Shown here: positions 23,876 through 32,844 of the stretch, piece after piece | How positions within the stretch are numbered: the first letter of the stretch is position 1 | How the letters are laid out: every line of letters starts with the position of its first letter | Source: Kribbella kalugense | GTDB lineage: Bacteria; Actinomycetota; Actinomycetes; Propionibacteriales; Kribbellaceae | DNA: 64,000 nucleotides | Reading direction: 5' to 3' | Assembly: GCF_004365875.1 (NCBI RefSeq) | Contig: NZ_SODF01000004.1 | Location: 412,299 to 476,298 of the forward strand | The notes under the pieces: model-generated | What the model saw: the letters and a program-made list of their open reading frames with translations, nothing else | Databases searched by the model: none | What the model was told of the DNA's origin: nothing | Program-made: the position numbers and the translations under genes

Positions 23876-24067
23876 GTGGCCGTTCCGAAGCGGAAGATGT
23901 CGCGCAGCAACACCCGCAACCGCCGGGCCCAGTGGAAGACCACTGCCCCGTCGCTGGTGACCTGCGTGAACCCCGCCTGCCGCGCGAAGCACCTGCAGCA
24001 CACCGTTTGCCCCAACTGCGGCCAGTACGGCGCCAAGGGCGAGCGTCGCCAGGTCGTCGAGAGCTAA
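23876..24067 (+). CDS. rpmF: 50S ribosomal protein L32
   Basis: 63 residues, GTG start. The N terminus MAVPKRKMSRSNTRNRRAQW is diagnostic of L32, and a zinc ribbon is visible as CVNPAC and CPNCG. It follows the DUF177 gene by 80 bp and precedes rnc by 14 bp. Its normal role is a small structural protein of the 50S subunit. Confidence 0.97.
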   Translation: MAVPKRKMSRSNTRNRRAQWKTTAPSLVTCVNPACRAKHLQHTVCPNCGQYGAKGERRQVVES

Positions 24068-24081
24068 ACGGCACTAACCCA

Positions 24082-24813
24082 GTGAACTCTGCCAACGAAA
24101 CGGGGCTCTACGCCGAGCTGAACCAGCGGCTCGGCGTATCGCTGGCTGACGAACTACTGGAGCACGCCTTCACCCACCGCTCGTACGCGTACGAGAACGG
24201 TGGGCTGCCGACCAACGAGCGGCTGGAGTTCCTCGGGGACTCCGTGCTCGGCGTCATCGTCACGGAGTCGCTGTTCCGTAACCACCCGGACCTGTCCGAG
24301 GGCCGGCTGGCCAAGCTGCGGGCCGCGGTGGTCAACATGCGCGCGCTGGCCGGCGTCGCCCGCGACCTCAACCTCGGCAAGTACCTGCGGCTCGGCCGCG
24401 GCGAGGAAGCCACCGGCGGCCGGGACAAGTCGTCGATCCTGGCCGACTGCGTCGAGGCGTTGATCGGCGCCGTCTACCTCGACCGCGGGTTCGAGACCGC
24501 GGGCGGGGTGGTGCACCGGCTGTTCGACGACCTGATGGAGTCGTCGGCGCGGCTCGGCGCCGGCCTGGACTGGAAGACGTCGCTGCAGGAGCTGGTCGCC
24601 CAGCTCAGCGTCGGCGTGCCTGAGTACGTGATCGCGGAGTCCGGACCGGACCACGCGAAGACGTTCGAGGCGCGGGTCCGGATCGGCTCCGACACGTACG
24701 GTCACGGCATCGGCCGGAGCAAGAAGGAAGCCGAGCAGCAGGCCGCCGAGACCGCCTGGAAGGCGCTGCGCGCCGCGCATCCCGACACGATCGATCCGTC
24801 CACGCAGCCCTGA
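24082..24813 (+). CDS. rnc: Ribonuclease III
   Basis: 243 residues from a GTG just after rpmF; an earlier start would overlap rpmF. The catalytic signature NERLEFLGDSVLG lies near residues 46-58, and the second acidic patch LADCVEALIGAVYLD near 116. The C-terminal third is a double-stranded-RNA-binding domain (DWKTSLQELV to EAEQQAAETAW). The enzyme cuts double-stranded RNA, including rRNA precursors. mutM starts two bases after its stop. Confidence 0.97.
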   Translation: MNSANETGLYAELNQRLGVSLADELLEHAFTHRSYAYENGGLPTNERLEFLGDSVLGVIVTESLFRNHPDLSEGRLAKLRAAVVNMRALAGVARDLNLGKYLRLGRGEEATGGRDKSSILADCVEALIGAVYLDRGFETAGGVVHRLFDDLMESSARLGAGLDWKTSLQELVAQLSVGVPEYVIAESGPDHAKTFEARVRIGSDTYGHGIGRSKKEAEQQAAETAWKALRAAHPDTIDPSTQP

Positions 24814-24814
24814 G

Positions 24815-25669
24815 GTGCCTGAGCTTCCTGAGGTAGAGGTCGTCCGCCGGGGTCTCGCGGAGTTCACCACCGGCCGGACGATCGACGCCGTCGAGGTCCT
24901 GCATCCCCGGCCGGTACGGCGTCATGCCGCCGGGCCGGACGACTTCGTGGCCCGGCTCAAGGGCCAGGTGTTCGCCGAGCCGGCCCGCCGCGGGAAGTAC
25001 CTCTGGCTGCCGCTGGTTTCGGGCGACGCCGTCCTCACCCACCTCGGGATGAGCGGCCAGTTCCGGGTCCAGCCGGTCGGCGCGCCCGACGAGGCGCACC
25101 TCCGGGTCCGGTTCCGGTTCGCGGACGACCGCGGAGAGGTCCGGTTTGTGGACCAGCGGATGTTCGGTGGTCTGTCGTACTCCGAAGGGGGCGCCGAGCT
25201 GCCCGCCGAGATCGCCCACATCGCCAGGGATCCGTTCGATCCTCTGTTCGATCCGGACGTGGCGATGGCGAAGATCCGGCGCCGCAAGACCGGACTGAAG
25301 CGGGCCCTGCTGGACCAGACCGTGGTCAGCGGGATCGGCAACATCTACGCCGACGAAGCGTTGTGGCGGGCGAAACTGCACTACGCGCGGGCAACAGAAA
25401 CGATGAAACCCTTTCAAATAAAGGGGATCCTGCACCAGGCGCACGAGGTGATGGCCGAGGCGCTGAACGTTGGTGGCACCAGCTTTGACGCCCTGTACGT
25501 CAACGTGAACGGGGAATCCGGCTACTTCGAGCGCGGCCTGAACGTCTACGGGCAGGAGGGATCGCCGTGCCCGCGGGATGGCCGGCCGATTCGTCGAGAG
25601 CCGTTCATGAACCGTTCGTCGTACCGGTGCCCGAAATGTCAGCCGGTTCCGCGCCAGGTTCGCTGGTGA
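24815..25669 (+). CDS. mutM: Formamidopyrimidine-DNA glycosylase
   Basis: 284 residues, GTG start. After initiator removal the N terminus is PELPEVE, giving the catalytic Pro and Glu. A Lys in RRGKYLWLPL near residue 58 and the H2TH segment (DQTVVSGIGNIYADEALW near 168) match the family. The zinc finger CPRDGRPIRREPF...CPKC ends the protein. It excises 8-oxoguanine and opened purines. Coupled to rnc. Confidence 0.97.
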   Translation: MPELPEVEVVRRGLAEFTTGRTIDAVEVLHPRPVRRHAAGPDDFVARLKGQVFAEPARRGKYLWLPLVSGDAVLTHLGMSGQFRVQPVGAPDEAHLRVRFRFADDRGEVRFVDQRMFGGLSYSEGGAELPAEIAHIARDPFDPLFDPDVAMAKIRRRKTGLKRALLDQTVVSGIGNIYADEALWRAKLHYARATETMKPFQIKGILHQAHEVMAEALNVGGTSFDALYVNVNGESGYFERGLNVYGQEGSPCPRDGRPIRREPFMNRSSYRCPKCQPVPRQVRW

Positions 25670-25699
25670 GCGAGGTATCGTTAATAAACGTGGCCCAGG

Positions 25700-25729
25700 T
25701 TGACCCGTCGGCCTCGCCGGTGTCATCCT
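25700..25729 (+). promoter_or_regulatory. Candidate promoter of the small coiled-coil gene
   Basis: TTGACC and CATCCT are spaced by 18 bases, ending about 80 bp before the gene at 25812. The -35 matches consensus at five of six positions; the -10 is weaker. Confidence 0.4.
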
Positions 25730-25811
25730 GAAAGACGGCACACATTTTCGGCGCTCCATGACTGAAGCCAGCGGAGCGCACCCGGCCAGAACCCTTCCGG
25801 AGGACAGCACA

Positions 25812-26012
25812 ATGGCCAAGGCTCTTCTAGGGCATCTTGGAGGCACTGACCCGCGCATGCTTGAGCAGGTTCGTCTGCTCAACCGGCGTGTCGCCGATCT
25901 GGAGGCGCACGTGATGCGCCTGCAGGCAGAGAACGACCACCTCGTCGCACAGGTTCACGAAGGTCGCTTGCTGACCGTCGACGAGGCCTTGCGCGCCCCC
26001 GCTTCGGTCTGA
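25812..26012 (+). CDS. Small conserved coiled-coil protein of unknown function
   Basis: 66 residues from an ATG with GGAGG ten bases upstream; an in-frame ATG at 25758 would add 18 residues but has no such site. The N-terminal MAKALLGHLGG is followed by a short amphipathic helix (MLEQVRLLNRRVADLEAHVMRL) with a heptad pattern. I do not recognise a defined family. Similar small proteins occur near mutM/smc in other actinobacteria, as far as I recall. It stands alone, with a likely terminator after it. Confidence 0.7.
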   Translation: MAKALLGHLGGTDPRMLEQVRLLNRRVADLEAHVMRLQAENDHLVAQVHEGRLLTVDEALRAPASV

Positions 26013-26066
26013 GGACCCTAGCCGCGACAACAGAGAATTAGTATCTCGACCGTCCGCACCACCCAC

Positions 26067-26094
26067 GGCGGTGGCCCCCGTCCGGGCCTCCGCC
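26067..26094 (+). terminator. Hairpin terminator before smc
   Basis: An 11-bp stem with one mismatch (ggcggtggccc/gggcctccgcc) and a 6-base loop lies 55 bp after the small coiled-coil gene; a weakly T-rich tail follows. The remaining 210 bp to smc holds no further gene I can support. Confidence 0.55.
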
Positions 26095-26306
26095 GGTCGT
26101 GTGTTCACCGAATGTTGTGCTCCCTGACCTTTTCCGGCGACTCTGACAGGTCCCGCCTCCGCGGATTCGCACCGATCTCTTTGTAGACTGCGAAGCGGAA
26201 CACTTCCCCCGGGTAGCGGCAGCATCACAGGCAGTACTGGCCTGATGTGCAGTTATGACGGTTCCTTCGGTATCGTCTGTCCTTTCACGGGTTGGAGAGC
26301 TTCGCC

Positions 26307-29300
26307 TTGTACCTGAAGAGCATGACGCTCCGGGGCTTCAAGTCGTTCGCGTCCGCGACGACGATGAACTTCGAACCAGGCATCACCTGCATCGTCGGCC
26401 CGAACGGCTCCGGCAAGTCCAACGTCGTCGACGCACTGGCCTGGGTGATGGGTGAGCAGGGCGCGAAGTCGCTGCGCGGCGGCAAGATGGAGGACGTCAT
26501 CTTCGCCGGCACCTCCGGCCGCGCCCCGCTGGGCCGCGCCGAGGTCGTCCTCACCATCGACAACACCGACGGCGCGCTGCCGATCGAGTACGCCGAGGTG
26601 ACGATCAGCCGGACGATGTTCCGCAACGGCGGCTCCGACTACCAGATCAACGGCCAGAACTGCCGGCTGCTCGACGTCCAGGAACTGCTCAGCGACTCCG
26701 GTATCGGCCGCGAGATGCACGTCATCGTCGGCCAGGGCCAGCTCGACTCGATCCTGCGCGCCACGCCCGAGGGCCGGCGCGGGTTCGTCGAGGAGGCCGC
26801 CGGCGTCCTGAAGCACCGCAAGCGCAAGGAAAAGGCGATCCGGAAGCTGGAGGCCACCGAGGGCAACCTGCACCGCCTCGGCGACCTGATCACCGAGATC
26901 CGCCGCCAGTTGAAGCCGCTCGGGCGCCAGGCGGAGGTGGCGCGCCGGGCCGTGACGATCCAGGCGGAGGTCCGGGACGGTCGCGGTCGGCTGCTCGCCG
27001 ACGACATCGTCCAGGCCCAGTCAGCGCTCGAGGCCGAGCTGCGGGACGAGGCCGCGCTGACCGAGCGCCGGTCCGAGACCGAGGCGAAGCTGCGCGAGGC
27101 CCGCGAGCTGGAGGCCGAGCTCGAGGACGCGCTCCGCGAGGACGCGCCGGCGCTGCAGGCCGCTCAGGACACCTGGTACCAGCTGTCCGGCTTCGGCGAG
27201 AAGATCAAAGGTACGGCGCGGATCGCGGCGGACCGGATCCGTTCACTGAACGACGAGGCCGACGACGGCCCGCGCTCGGGGCGGGACCCCGACGAGCTCG
27301 AGCTGGAGGCTGCCCGGGTCCGCGAGACCGAGGCGCAGATCGAGGCCGAGGTCGAGGCGCACTCCGAGCTGCTCGCCGAGTCCGTCGAGCGCCGCCAGCA
27401 ACTGGAGGCGCAGGAGGCTGAGGAGGAGCGCCGGATCTCCGCGCTGATCCGGGCCGCCGCCGACCGCCGCGAGGGCCTGGCTCGGCTGACCGGCCAGGTG
27501 AACGCGCTGCAGAGCCGCGCGGCCGCCGCCGAGTCCGAGATCGGCCGTCTGGCCAGCAACATGCACGAGGCCGAGGTCCGGGCCGGCAAGGCCCAGCACG
27601 ACTTCACCGCGCTGGAGACCCAGGTCGCCGGGCTCGACGCCGGTGAGAAGGGGCTCGACGACCAGTACGAGGCCGCTCAGGCGGTCCTCGACGAGATGGA
27701 CGAGCGCCTGGCCAAGGTGCGGGCCGAGGAGCGCGACGCCGAGCGCGAGCGCACCGGTCTGTCCGCGCGCAAGGAGGCGCTGGAGCTCGGTCTGAACCGC
27801 AAGGACGGCGCCGGCGCCCTGCTGGCCGCCTCCGAGCAGGTGAATGGCCTGATGGGTTCCGTGGCCGCCCTGCTGAGCGTGCGATCTGGGTACGAGACCG
27901 CCATCGCGGCGGCCCTCGGTGAGGCCGCCGACGCGGTCGCGATCACTCACACCGACGCGGCGCTGCAGGCCGTCGGTCACCTCAAGCAGCACGACCTGGG
28001 CCGAGCCGGGATGCTTCTCGGCGATGCACCGGCCGACGACCACGACACCTGGCCGGCGTTGCCCTACGGAGCGTCGTACGCCGTTGACGTCGTGGACTGC
28101 CCCGAGACCCTGCGGTCCGCGCTCCGGCGGCTGCTCCGCAAGGTCGCGGTCGTCGAGGACGTCGACGCAGCACGATCCCTGGTTCGGAACCTGCCCGACG
28201 TCACCTGTACGACGCGGGCAGGCGACGTACTCGGAGCGCACTTCGCGTACGGCGGATCGGACGCGGCGCCGAGCCTGATCGAGGTGCAGTCCGCGGTCGA
28301 CGAGGCGGCGGAGAAGCTGACCGAGGCGACGGCGCGGAGCGAGCGGCTCCGGTTCGAACTGCAGGGGCTGGAGGACGAGCGGGCCAGGCAGAAGGAGTCC
28401 GCCGAGATCACGCTGGCCCGGCTGCACGAGTCCGATGCGGCGATGGCCGCTGTGGCCGAGCAGTTGGCGCACTTCGGGTCGCTGGCGAAGGCGTCCCGTG
28501 GCGAGGCTCAGCGGATGGCCGAGGCGATCTCTGCGGCCGAGGAAGAGCGCGACAAGAACCTGTCCGGTCTGGCCGAGCTCGAAGAGCGGCTGATGGATGC
28601 CGAGGCGTTCGACGAGGACGGCGACGAGCCGGACACGTCAGAGCGCGACCGCCTGGCCGAGGCGGCCAAGACTGGACGTGCGGCCGAGATGGAAGCGCGG
28701 CTGGCGCTGCGGACCACCGAGGAGCGGGCCCGGGCGCTGTCCGGCCGGGCCGACTCGCTGGAGCGCGCGGCCCGGCAGGAGCGCGAGGCGCGGGCCCGGG
28801 CGATCGCTCGAGCGGCCCGGCGCGCGCGGCAGGCGGAGGCGGCGCAGGCCGTGCACCTGGCCGCCGGTCACGTGCTGGCCCGGCTGGAGTCGTCGCTGCA
28901 GCAGGCGGCGGCCGAGCGGTCCACGATCCAGGCGCAGCGGGCCGACCGCGAGCGGGCGCTGACCCAGGCACGCTCCGCGACCCGGAACCTGACGTCGGAG
29001 CTGGAGCAGCTCACGAACACGGTCCACCGGGACGCACTGGCCCGGGCCGAGCAGAAGATGCGGCTCGAGCAGCTGTACGAGAAGGCGCTTGGCGAGCTCG
29101 GTATCGAGGTCGATGCCCTGGTCGCGGAGTACGGGCCGGACCAGCTGGTGCCGCCGCTGCCCACAGACGACGACACGCTGGAGCTCGAGGCCGAGCCGTT
29201 CAACCGGGCCAAGGTCGAGAAGCGGCTGAAGCAGGCCGAGCGTGCGCTCAACCAGCTCGGCAAGATCAACCCGCTCGCGCTCGAGGAGTTCGAGGCGATG

Positions 29301-29864
29301 GAGGAGCGGCACAAGTTCCTCTCCGAGCAGCTCGAGGACCTGCGGAAGTCCCGCCGCGACCTGATGGACATCGTCAAAGAGGTCGACGAGCGGGTAGAGC
29401 AGGTCTTCACCCAGGCGTACCGCGACGTCGAGGTCGCGTTCGAGCAGGTGTTCAGCCGGCTGTTCCCGGGTGGTGAGGGCCGACTCGTCCTGACCGACCC
29501 CGACGACATGCTGGCCACCGGTATCGACGTCGAGGCCCGCCCGCCCGGCAAGAAGGTGAAGCGGCTGTCGCTGCTGTCCGGTGGCGAGCGCTCGCTGGTC
29601 GCGGTCGCCTTCCTGGTCGCCCTGTTCAAGGCCCGCCCGTCGCCGTTCTACATCCTCGACGAGGTCGAGGCCGCGCTCGACGACACCAACCTTGGCCGTC
29701 TGCTGGAGATCTACGAGGAGCTCCGCGAGAACAGCCAGCTCCTGGTCATCACCCACCAGAAGCGCACCATGGAGGTCGCCGACGCCCTGTACGGCGTCAC
29801 GATGCGAGGCGACGGCGTCTCCGCCGTCATCTCCCAGCGAATCCGCGAACCCGAACCGGTGTAG
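26307..29864 (+). CDS. smc: Chromosome segregation ATPase SMC
   Basis: 1185 residues from the TTG that gives the usual opening YLKSMTLRGFKSFAS, with GGAGAG seven bases before it; a TTG five codons earlier is less likely. Domain order: N-terminal head with Walker A GPNGSGKSN near residue 32; coiled coil of about 170-500; hinge around 510-650 (AALGEAADAVAITH); returning coiled coil; C-terminal head with signature LSGGERSLVA near 1090 and Walker B FYILDEVEAALDD near 1113. SMC condenses and segregates DNA with ScpAB, which are not encoded here. Confidence 0.97.
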   Translation: MYLKSMTLRGFKSFASATTMNFEPGITCIVGPNGSGKSNVVDALAWVMGEQGAKSLRGGKMEDVIFAGTSGRAPLGRAEVVLTIDNTDGALPIEYAEVTISRTMFRNGGSDYQINGQNCRLLDVQELLSDSGIGREMHVIVGQGQLDSILRATPEGRRGFVEEAAGVLKHRKRKEKAIRKLEATEGNLHRLGDLITEIRRQLKPLGRQAEVARRAVTIQAEVRDGRGRLLADDIVQAQSALEAELRDEAALTERRSETEAKLREARELEAELEDALREDAPALQAAQDTWYQLSGFGEKIKGTARIAADRIRSLNDEADDGPRSGRDPDELELEAARVRETEAQIEAEVEAHSELLAESVERRQQLEAQEAEEERRISALIRAAADRREGLARLTGQVNALQSRAAAAESEIGRLASNMHEAEVRAGKAQHDFTALETQVAGLDAGEKGLDDQYEAAQAVLDEMDERLAKVRAEERDAERERTGLSARKEALELGLNRKDGAGALLAASEQVNGLMGSVAALLSVRSGYETAIAAALGEAADAVAITHTDAALQAVGHLKQHDLGRAGMLLGDAPADDHDTWPALPYGASYAVDVVDCPETLRSALRRLLRKVAVVEDVDAARSLVRNLPDVTCTTRAGDVLGAHFAYGGSDAAPSLIEVQSAVDEAAEKLTEATARSERLRFELQGLEDERARQKESAEITLARLHESDAAMAAVAEQLAHFGSLAKASRGEAQRMAEAISAAEEERDKNLSGLAELEERLMDAEAFDEDGDEPDTSERDRLAEAAKTGRAAEMEARLALRTTEERARALSGRADSLERAARQEREARARAIARAARRARQAEAAQAVHLAAGHVLARLESSLQQAAAERSTIQAQRADRERALTQARSATRNLTSELEQLTNTVHRDALARAEQKMRLEQLYEKALGELGIEVDALVAEYGPDQLVPPLPTDDDTLELEAEPFNRAKVEKRLKQAERALNQLGKINPLALEEFEAMEERHKFLSEQLEDLRKSRRDLMDIVKEVDERVEQVFTQAYRDVEVAFEQVFSRLFPGGEGRLVLTDPDDMLATGIDVEARPPGKKVKRLSLLSGGERSLVAVAFLVALFKARPSPFYILDEVEAALDDTNLGRLLEIYEELRENSQLLVITHQKRTMEVADALYGVTMRGDGVSAVISQRIREPEPV

Positions 29865-29906
29865 CACCATGTAGCACCGTGTGTCTCAGCGCGCTACGCT
29901 TGATGC

Positions 29907-30179
29907 ATGAAGATCATCACTCAGCGCGAGTTCCGCAATCATTCCGCCGCGGTGATGGACGCGGTGGAGGCCGGTGAGACGTACCACATCACCAGGAATG
30001 GCACGGAAGTCGCTGAACTGCGCCCGCTCGCCACGCGGCGCCAGCCGACCACCGAGGATCTGATCGCCCAGCATCGGCTCCTGCCCCGGATCGATGCCGC
30101 CGCGATGCGGAAGGAGGCCGACGAGTTCTTCGGCTCCGAGGACCGGGTCGGCGATGATGATCCGTTCGAGCGCGCATGA
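29907..30179 (+). CDS. Phd/YefM-type antitoxin
   Basis: 90 residues. The N terminus IITQREFRNHSAAVMDAVEAG is the DNA-binding fold of Phd/YefM antitoxins, followed by ITRNGTEVAEL. The acidic C terminus should wrap the toxin. Its stop overlaps the PIN-domain gene in ATGA, the typical antitoxin-first layout. Such antitoxins repress their own promoter; the short gap from smc (42 bp) leaves room for a compact promoter only. Confidence 0.88.
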   Translation: MKIITQREFRNHSAAVMDAVEAGETYHITRNGTEVAELRPLATRRQPTTEDLIAQHRLLPRIDAAAMRKEADEFFGSEDRVGDDDPFERA

Positions 30180-30580
30180 GTGAGCGCCTGGCAGCGGGTG
30201 TCCTCGACACCTGCACCTACATCGACCTGTTGGTTCTGGACATCGCAGATCTCCCAGAGCGTGCTGAACTGACCGCCGTTTCGCTGGCCGAACTGCATCA
30301 AGGTGTCGAGATGGCGAAGGACCCGTTCACCCGGGCTGCCCGCGCCGAGGTACTGAGTTCGGCAGTGAAAGCGTTCGACCCGTTGCCTTTCGACGGGAGC
30401 GCGGCGACGCGATACGGGTCCTTGGTGGCGCTGACCATCGCGGCCGGGCGGGATCCGCGACCGCGAAGGCTGGACCTGATGATCGCTGCCATCGCCTCCA
30501 GCCGAAATCTGCCGCTCTACACAAGGAACGCAGCGGACTTCAAAGGGCTGGACGGCCTGGTGACGGTGCGGCCTGTTTGA
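30176..30580 (+). CDS. PIN-domain toxin, VapC-type
   Basis: 134 residues with the PIN nuclease fold. Acidic residues at expected places: Asp in VLDTCTYIDL near residue 10, Glu in SLAELHQGVE near 40, and the later Asp in RRLDLMIAAIA near 97. VapC toxins cut tRNA or rRNA under stress. It is coupled to the Phd-type antitoxin before it. All core residues look intact, so the pair is probably functional. Confidence 0.88.
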   Translation: MSERLAAGVLDTCTYIDLLVLDIADLPERAELTAVSLAELHQGVEMAKDPFTRAARAEVLSSAVKAFDPLPFDGSAATRYGSLVALTIAAGRDPRPRRLDLMIAAIASSRNLPLYTRNAADFKGLDGLVTVRPV

Positions 30581-30583
30581 CCG

Positions 30584-30916
30584 TCAGGCCGTGATTGTCA
30601 TCGAGGCGAGTTGATCGTTGTCGATGGCGAAGGTGAAGTGGGAGGGGCCGTTGAAACCCTTGCCGCCGACCTGGGTGAGGATCGTCAGGGGGTTGCCCGG
30701 CTGGGTGACCTGGGTGTCGGTGAAGGTGGCTTGTTTGCCGATCAGTTCGTTCTGGCTCCAGGAGCGGATCTGGTCCGGGCCGCGGAACTGCCGGCCCCAG
30801 TCGTCGACGTAGCCGTCCGGGGCGAACGCGGCCACGAACGCGTCGTTGTCCTGCGCGTCGATCGCGGCGAGCGCGCGCTGAACGGCGGCGGGAATCTCCA
30901 GGCTCTCTTGGCTCAT
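30584..30916 (-). CDS. SnoaL-like (NTF2-fold) protein
   Basis: 110 residues from ATG (MSQESLEIP). The fold is suggested by VQRALAAIDAQDNDAFVAAFAPDGYVDDWGRQFRG and the following IRSWSQNELIGKQATF, typical of SnoaL-like small barrel proteins. The family includes cyclases, isomerases and many of unknown function. The gene is convergent with the PIN toxin gene, four bases away. No further function can be read from its neighbours. Confidence 0.82.
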   Translation of the reverse strand: MSQESLEIPAAVQRALAAIDAQDNDAFVAAFAPDGYVDDWGRQFRGPDQIRSWSQNELIGKQATFTDTQVTQPGNPLTILTQVGGKGFNGPSHFTFAIDNDQLASMTITA

Positions 30917-31001
30917 GGTGGTGACGATAACCCTCCGGGTTGAACCGGTCCGCGGATCCGCACGTGTTGCGGGTGACGAACGGTCAACCGAGGAGGGTCT
31001 G

Positions 31002-31532
31002 ATGAAACGACTGAGCAGTGCGATCGGCGTGGTCGGTGTGGCAGTGCTCGGCCTGGCCGGGCTGACTGCCTGTGGCAGTGACAATTCGAGCTCGGGCTCG
31101 AGTTCCGGCTCCAGCAGCTCCGCGCCAGCGAGCCCGTCGGCCGGTGCCGCGGCGAAGCTGGCAACGGCATCCGTCACCGGTCTCGGCAATATCGTTGTCG
31201 ACGGCAACGGGCGGACGGTTTACGTGTACGACAAGGACACCGCGGGCAAGTCGAACTGTGAGGGCGGTTGCCTCGCCAAGTGGCCGGCAGTGGCCGCGGG
31301 CGACGGTACGCCGCAGCTCACCGGGATCGACGCGTCGCTGGTCAGCACGATCACCAGGTCGGACGGATCCAAGCAGCTGGCCATCAACGGTCTGCCGCTC
31401 TACCTGTTCGCCAGTGACAGCCAGGCCGGCGAGGCCAAAGGACAGGCAGTCGGCGGCATCTGGTGGGTCGTCGGGGCAGACGGCAAGAAGATCACCACCC
31501 AGCCGGCCGGCTCCGGCAATGGCGGTTACTGA
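31002..31532 (+). CDS. Secreted-repeat lipoprotein of unknown function
   Basis: 176 residues. The signal peptide ends in lipobox LTACGS, followed by a Ser/Gly/Ala spacer. Two repeats of the secreted-repeat lipoprotein family follow (GNIVVDGNGRTVYVYDKDTAGKSNCEGGCLAKWP and INGLPLYLFASDSQAGEAKGQAVGGIWWVV, shown here only as landmarks of the family). The CEGGC and WP motifs are family-typical. Its role is unknown; a redox or surface function has been proposed for relatives. GGAGGG lies before the ATG. The ECF sigma/anti-sigma pair follows on the same strand. Confidence 0.88.
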   Translation: MKRLSSAIGVVGVAVLGLAGLTACGSDNSSSGSSSGSSSSAPASPSAGAAAKLATASVTGLGNIVVDGNGRTVYVYDKDTAGKSNCEGGCLAKWPAVAAGDGTPQLTGIDASLVSTITRSDGSKQLAINGLPLYLFASDSQAGEAKGQAVGGIWWVVGADGKKITTQPAGSGNGGY

Positions 31533-31587
31533 GTCGACTAGTGCCGCACTGGTGTGGGCGCCTGCTGATCCCGGTATCGTGCGGTCG

Positions 31588-32118
31588 GTGGGTGACACCC
31601 CAGCGCCGCACGACGCCGAAACTCTGATCCGCACGCTGTACGCCGAACACGGCCGCAGCCTGCTGGCCTACGCGACCCGCCTCACCGGAGACCGGGCCGC
31701 TGCCGAGGACGTCGTACAGGAGACCTTGGTACGGGCCTGGAAGCACGCTGCTGATCTGACCACCGGCAAAGGGTCGGTGCGGGGCTGGCTGCTGACTGTG
31801 GCGCGCAACATCGTCACGGACCGGGCCAGGGCTCGTGCGGTGCGTCCGGCCGAGGTGGCCGACGTACTGGACAAGCCGCCGGTCTCGGTCGACCACTCCG
31901 AGTCTGTGGTCAACACGATGGTCGTGATGGACGCCTTGGACAAGGTGTCTCCCGAGCATCGCGAAGTACTGGTGCAGCTGTACTACCGCGGGCGGTCCGT
32001 GGCTGAGGCTGCCAAGGAGCTGGGTGTTCCACCCGGTACCGTGAAATCGCGTTCCTATTACGCCCTCCGAGCTCTGCGCGCGGTGTTGGCTGGACAAGAG
32101 GCGGAGGTGTCCCGATGA
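31588..32118 (+). CDS. ECF sigma factor of the SigK/SigL type
   Basis: About 176 residues from a GTG (other in-frame GTGs upstream are possible). Region 2 is seen in AYATRLTGDRAAAEDVVQETLVRAW near residues 23-48, and region 4 in LPSEHREVLVQLYYRGRSVAEAAKELGVPPGTVKSR-like sequence near 125-158. It overlaps the anti-sigma gene in ATGA, a standard ECF arrangement. The lipoprotein upstream may belong to its regulon. In mycobacteria related sigma factors respond to redox or envelope stress. Confidence 0.92.
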   Translation: MGDTPAPHDAETLIRTLYAEHGRSLLAYATRLTGDRAAAEDVVQETLVRAWKHAADLTTGKGSVRGWLLTVARNIVTDRARARAVRPAEVADVLDKPPVSVDHSESVVNTMVVMDALDKVSPEHREVLVQLYYRGRSVAEAAKELGVPPGTVKSRSYYALRALRAVLAGQEAEVSR

Positions 32119-32813
32119 GTGAGCACGACCGTACGCAGCTGGGCGCCTACGCGCTGGGTGCGCTGGAGCCGGGCGAGGCGGAAGCCGTCGACGAGCACCT
32201 GGCCACCTGCGAAGAGTGCCGGGCCGAGCTGGCGGAGCTGAACGAGATGAAGGACTTCCTCGGTGAGGTGCCGCCGGAGGCGTTCCTGGAGGGACCGCCC
32301 GAGGGCGGTGACCTGTTGCTGCAGCGCACGCTGCGAGAGGTGCGCGAGTTGGAGGCTGAGCCTCCGGTACCCGTCGCGGCCAAGCGGCGATCCCGGTCCC
32401 GGTGGCTGCTGGTGGCGGCTGCACTCGTCGTGGTTGCCGGTGCACTCGGCGGCGGCATCGCAATCGGTCGGTCGACCGCACCGGAGGCTTCGAACGCACC
32501 AACGGCCGGCTCCAAGCAAGTCACTACGACTGATACGGCTAGTGGCGCGACCATGGCGACCACAGTCGAGCCGCGGACCGGTTGGAGCTGGGTGCAGGTG
32601 CACGTCTCGGGGCTGAAGGCCGGAGACCAGTGTGTGCTGCTCGTCACCGACAAGACTGGCAAGTCCTGGACCGCGGGCAGTTGGGTGGTATCGGAGAAGG
32701 CCGCCAAGAACGGCAGCACGTTCGCCGGTGGTGTGCTGATTCCGCTCGACCAGGTCGGCACGGTGGAGATCAGGACGGTTCAAGGACAGCAGGTCGTCAA
32801 GACAGCCATCTGA
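32115..32813 (+). CDS. RskA-type zinc anti-sigma factor, membrane-anchored
   Basis: 232 residues. The N terminus has the zinc-binding pattern H...CEEC near residues 27-34 and helix ELAELNEMKDFL. A single membrane helix (WLLVAAALVVVAGALGGGIAI) lies near residues 97-117. The extracytoplasmic RskA domain follows, with MATTVEPRTGWSWVQVHVSGL. It should hold the sigma factor encoded just before it until regulated proteolysis frees it. ATGA overlap with the sigma gene. Confidence 0.92.
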   Translation: MSEHDRTQLGAYALGALEPGEAEAVDEHLATCEECRAELAELNEMKDFLGEVPPEAFLEGPPEGGDLLLQRTLREVRELEAEPPVPVAAKRRSRSRWLLVAAALVVVAGALGGGIAIGRSTAPEASNAPTAGSKQVTTTDTASGATMATTVEPRTGWSWVQVHVSGLKAGDQCVLLVTDKTGKSWTAGSWVVSEKAAKNGSTFAGGVLIPLDQVGTVEIRTVQGQQVVKTAI

Positions 32814-32844
32814 ATGTAGTTGCGGTACACGAGAGGATGGAGCC

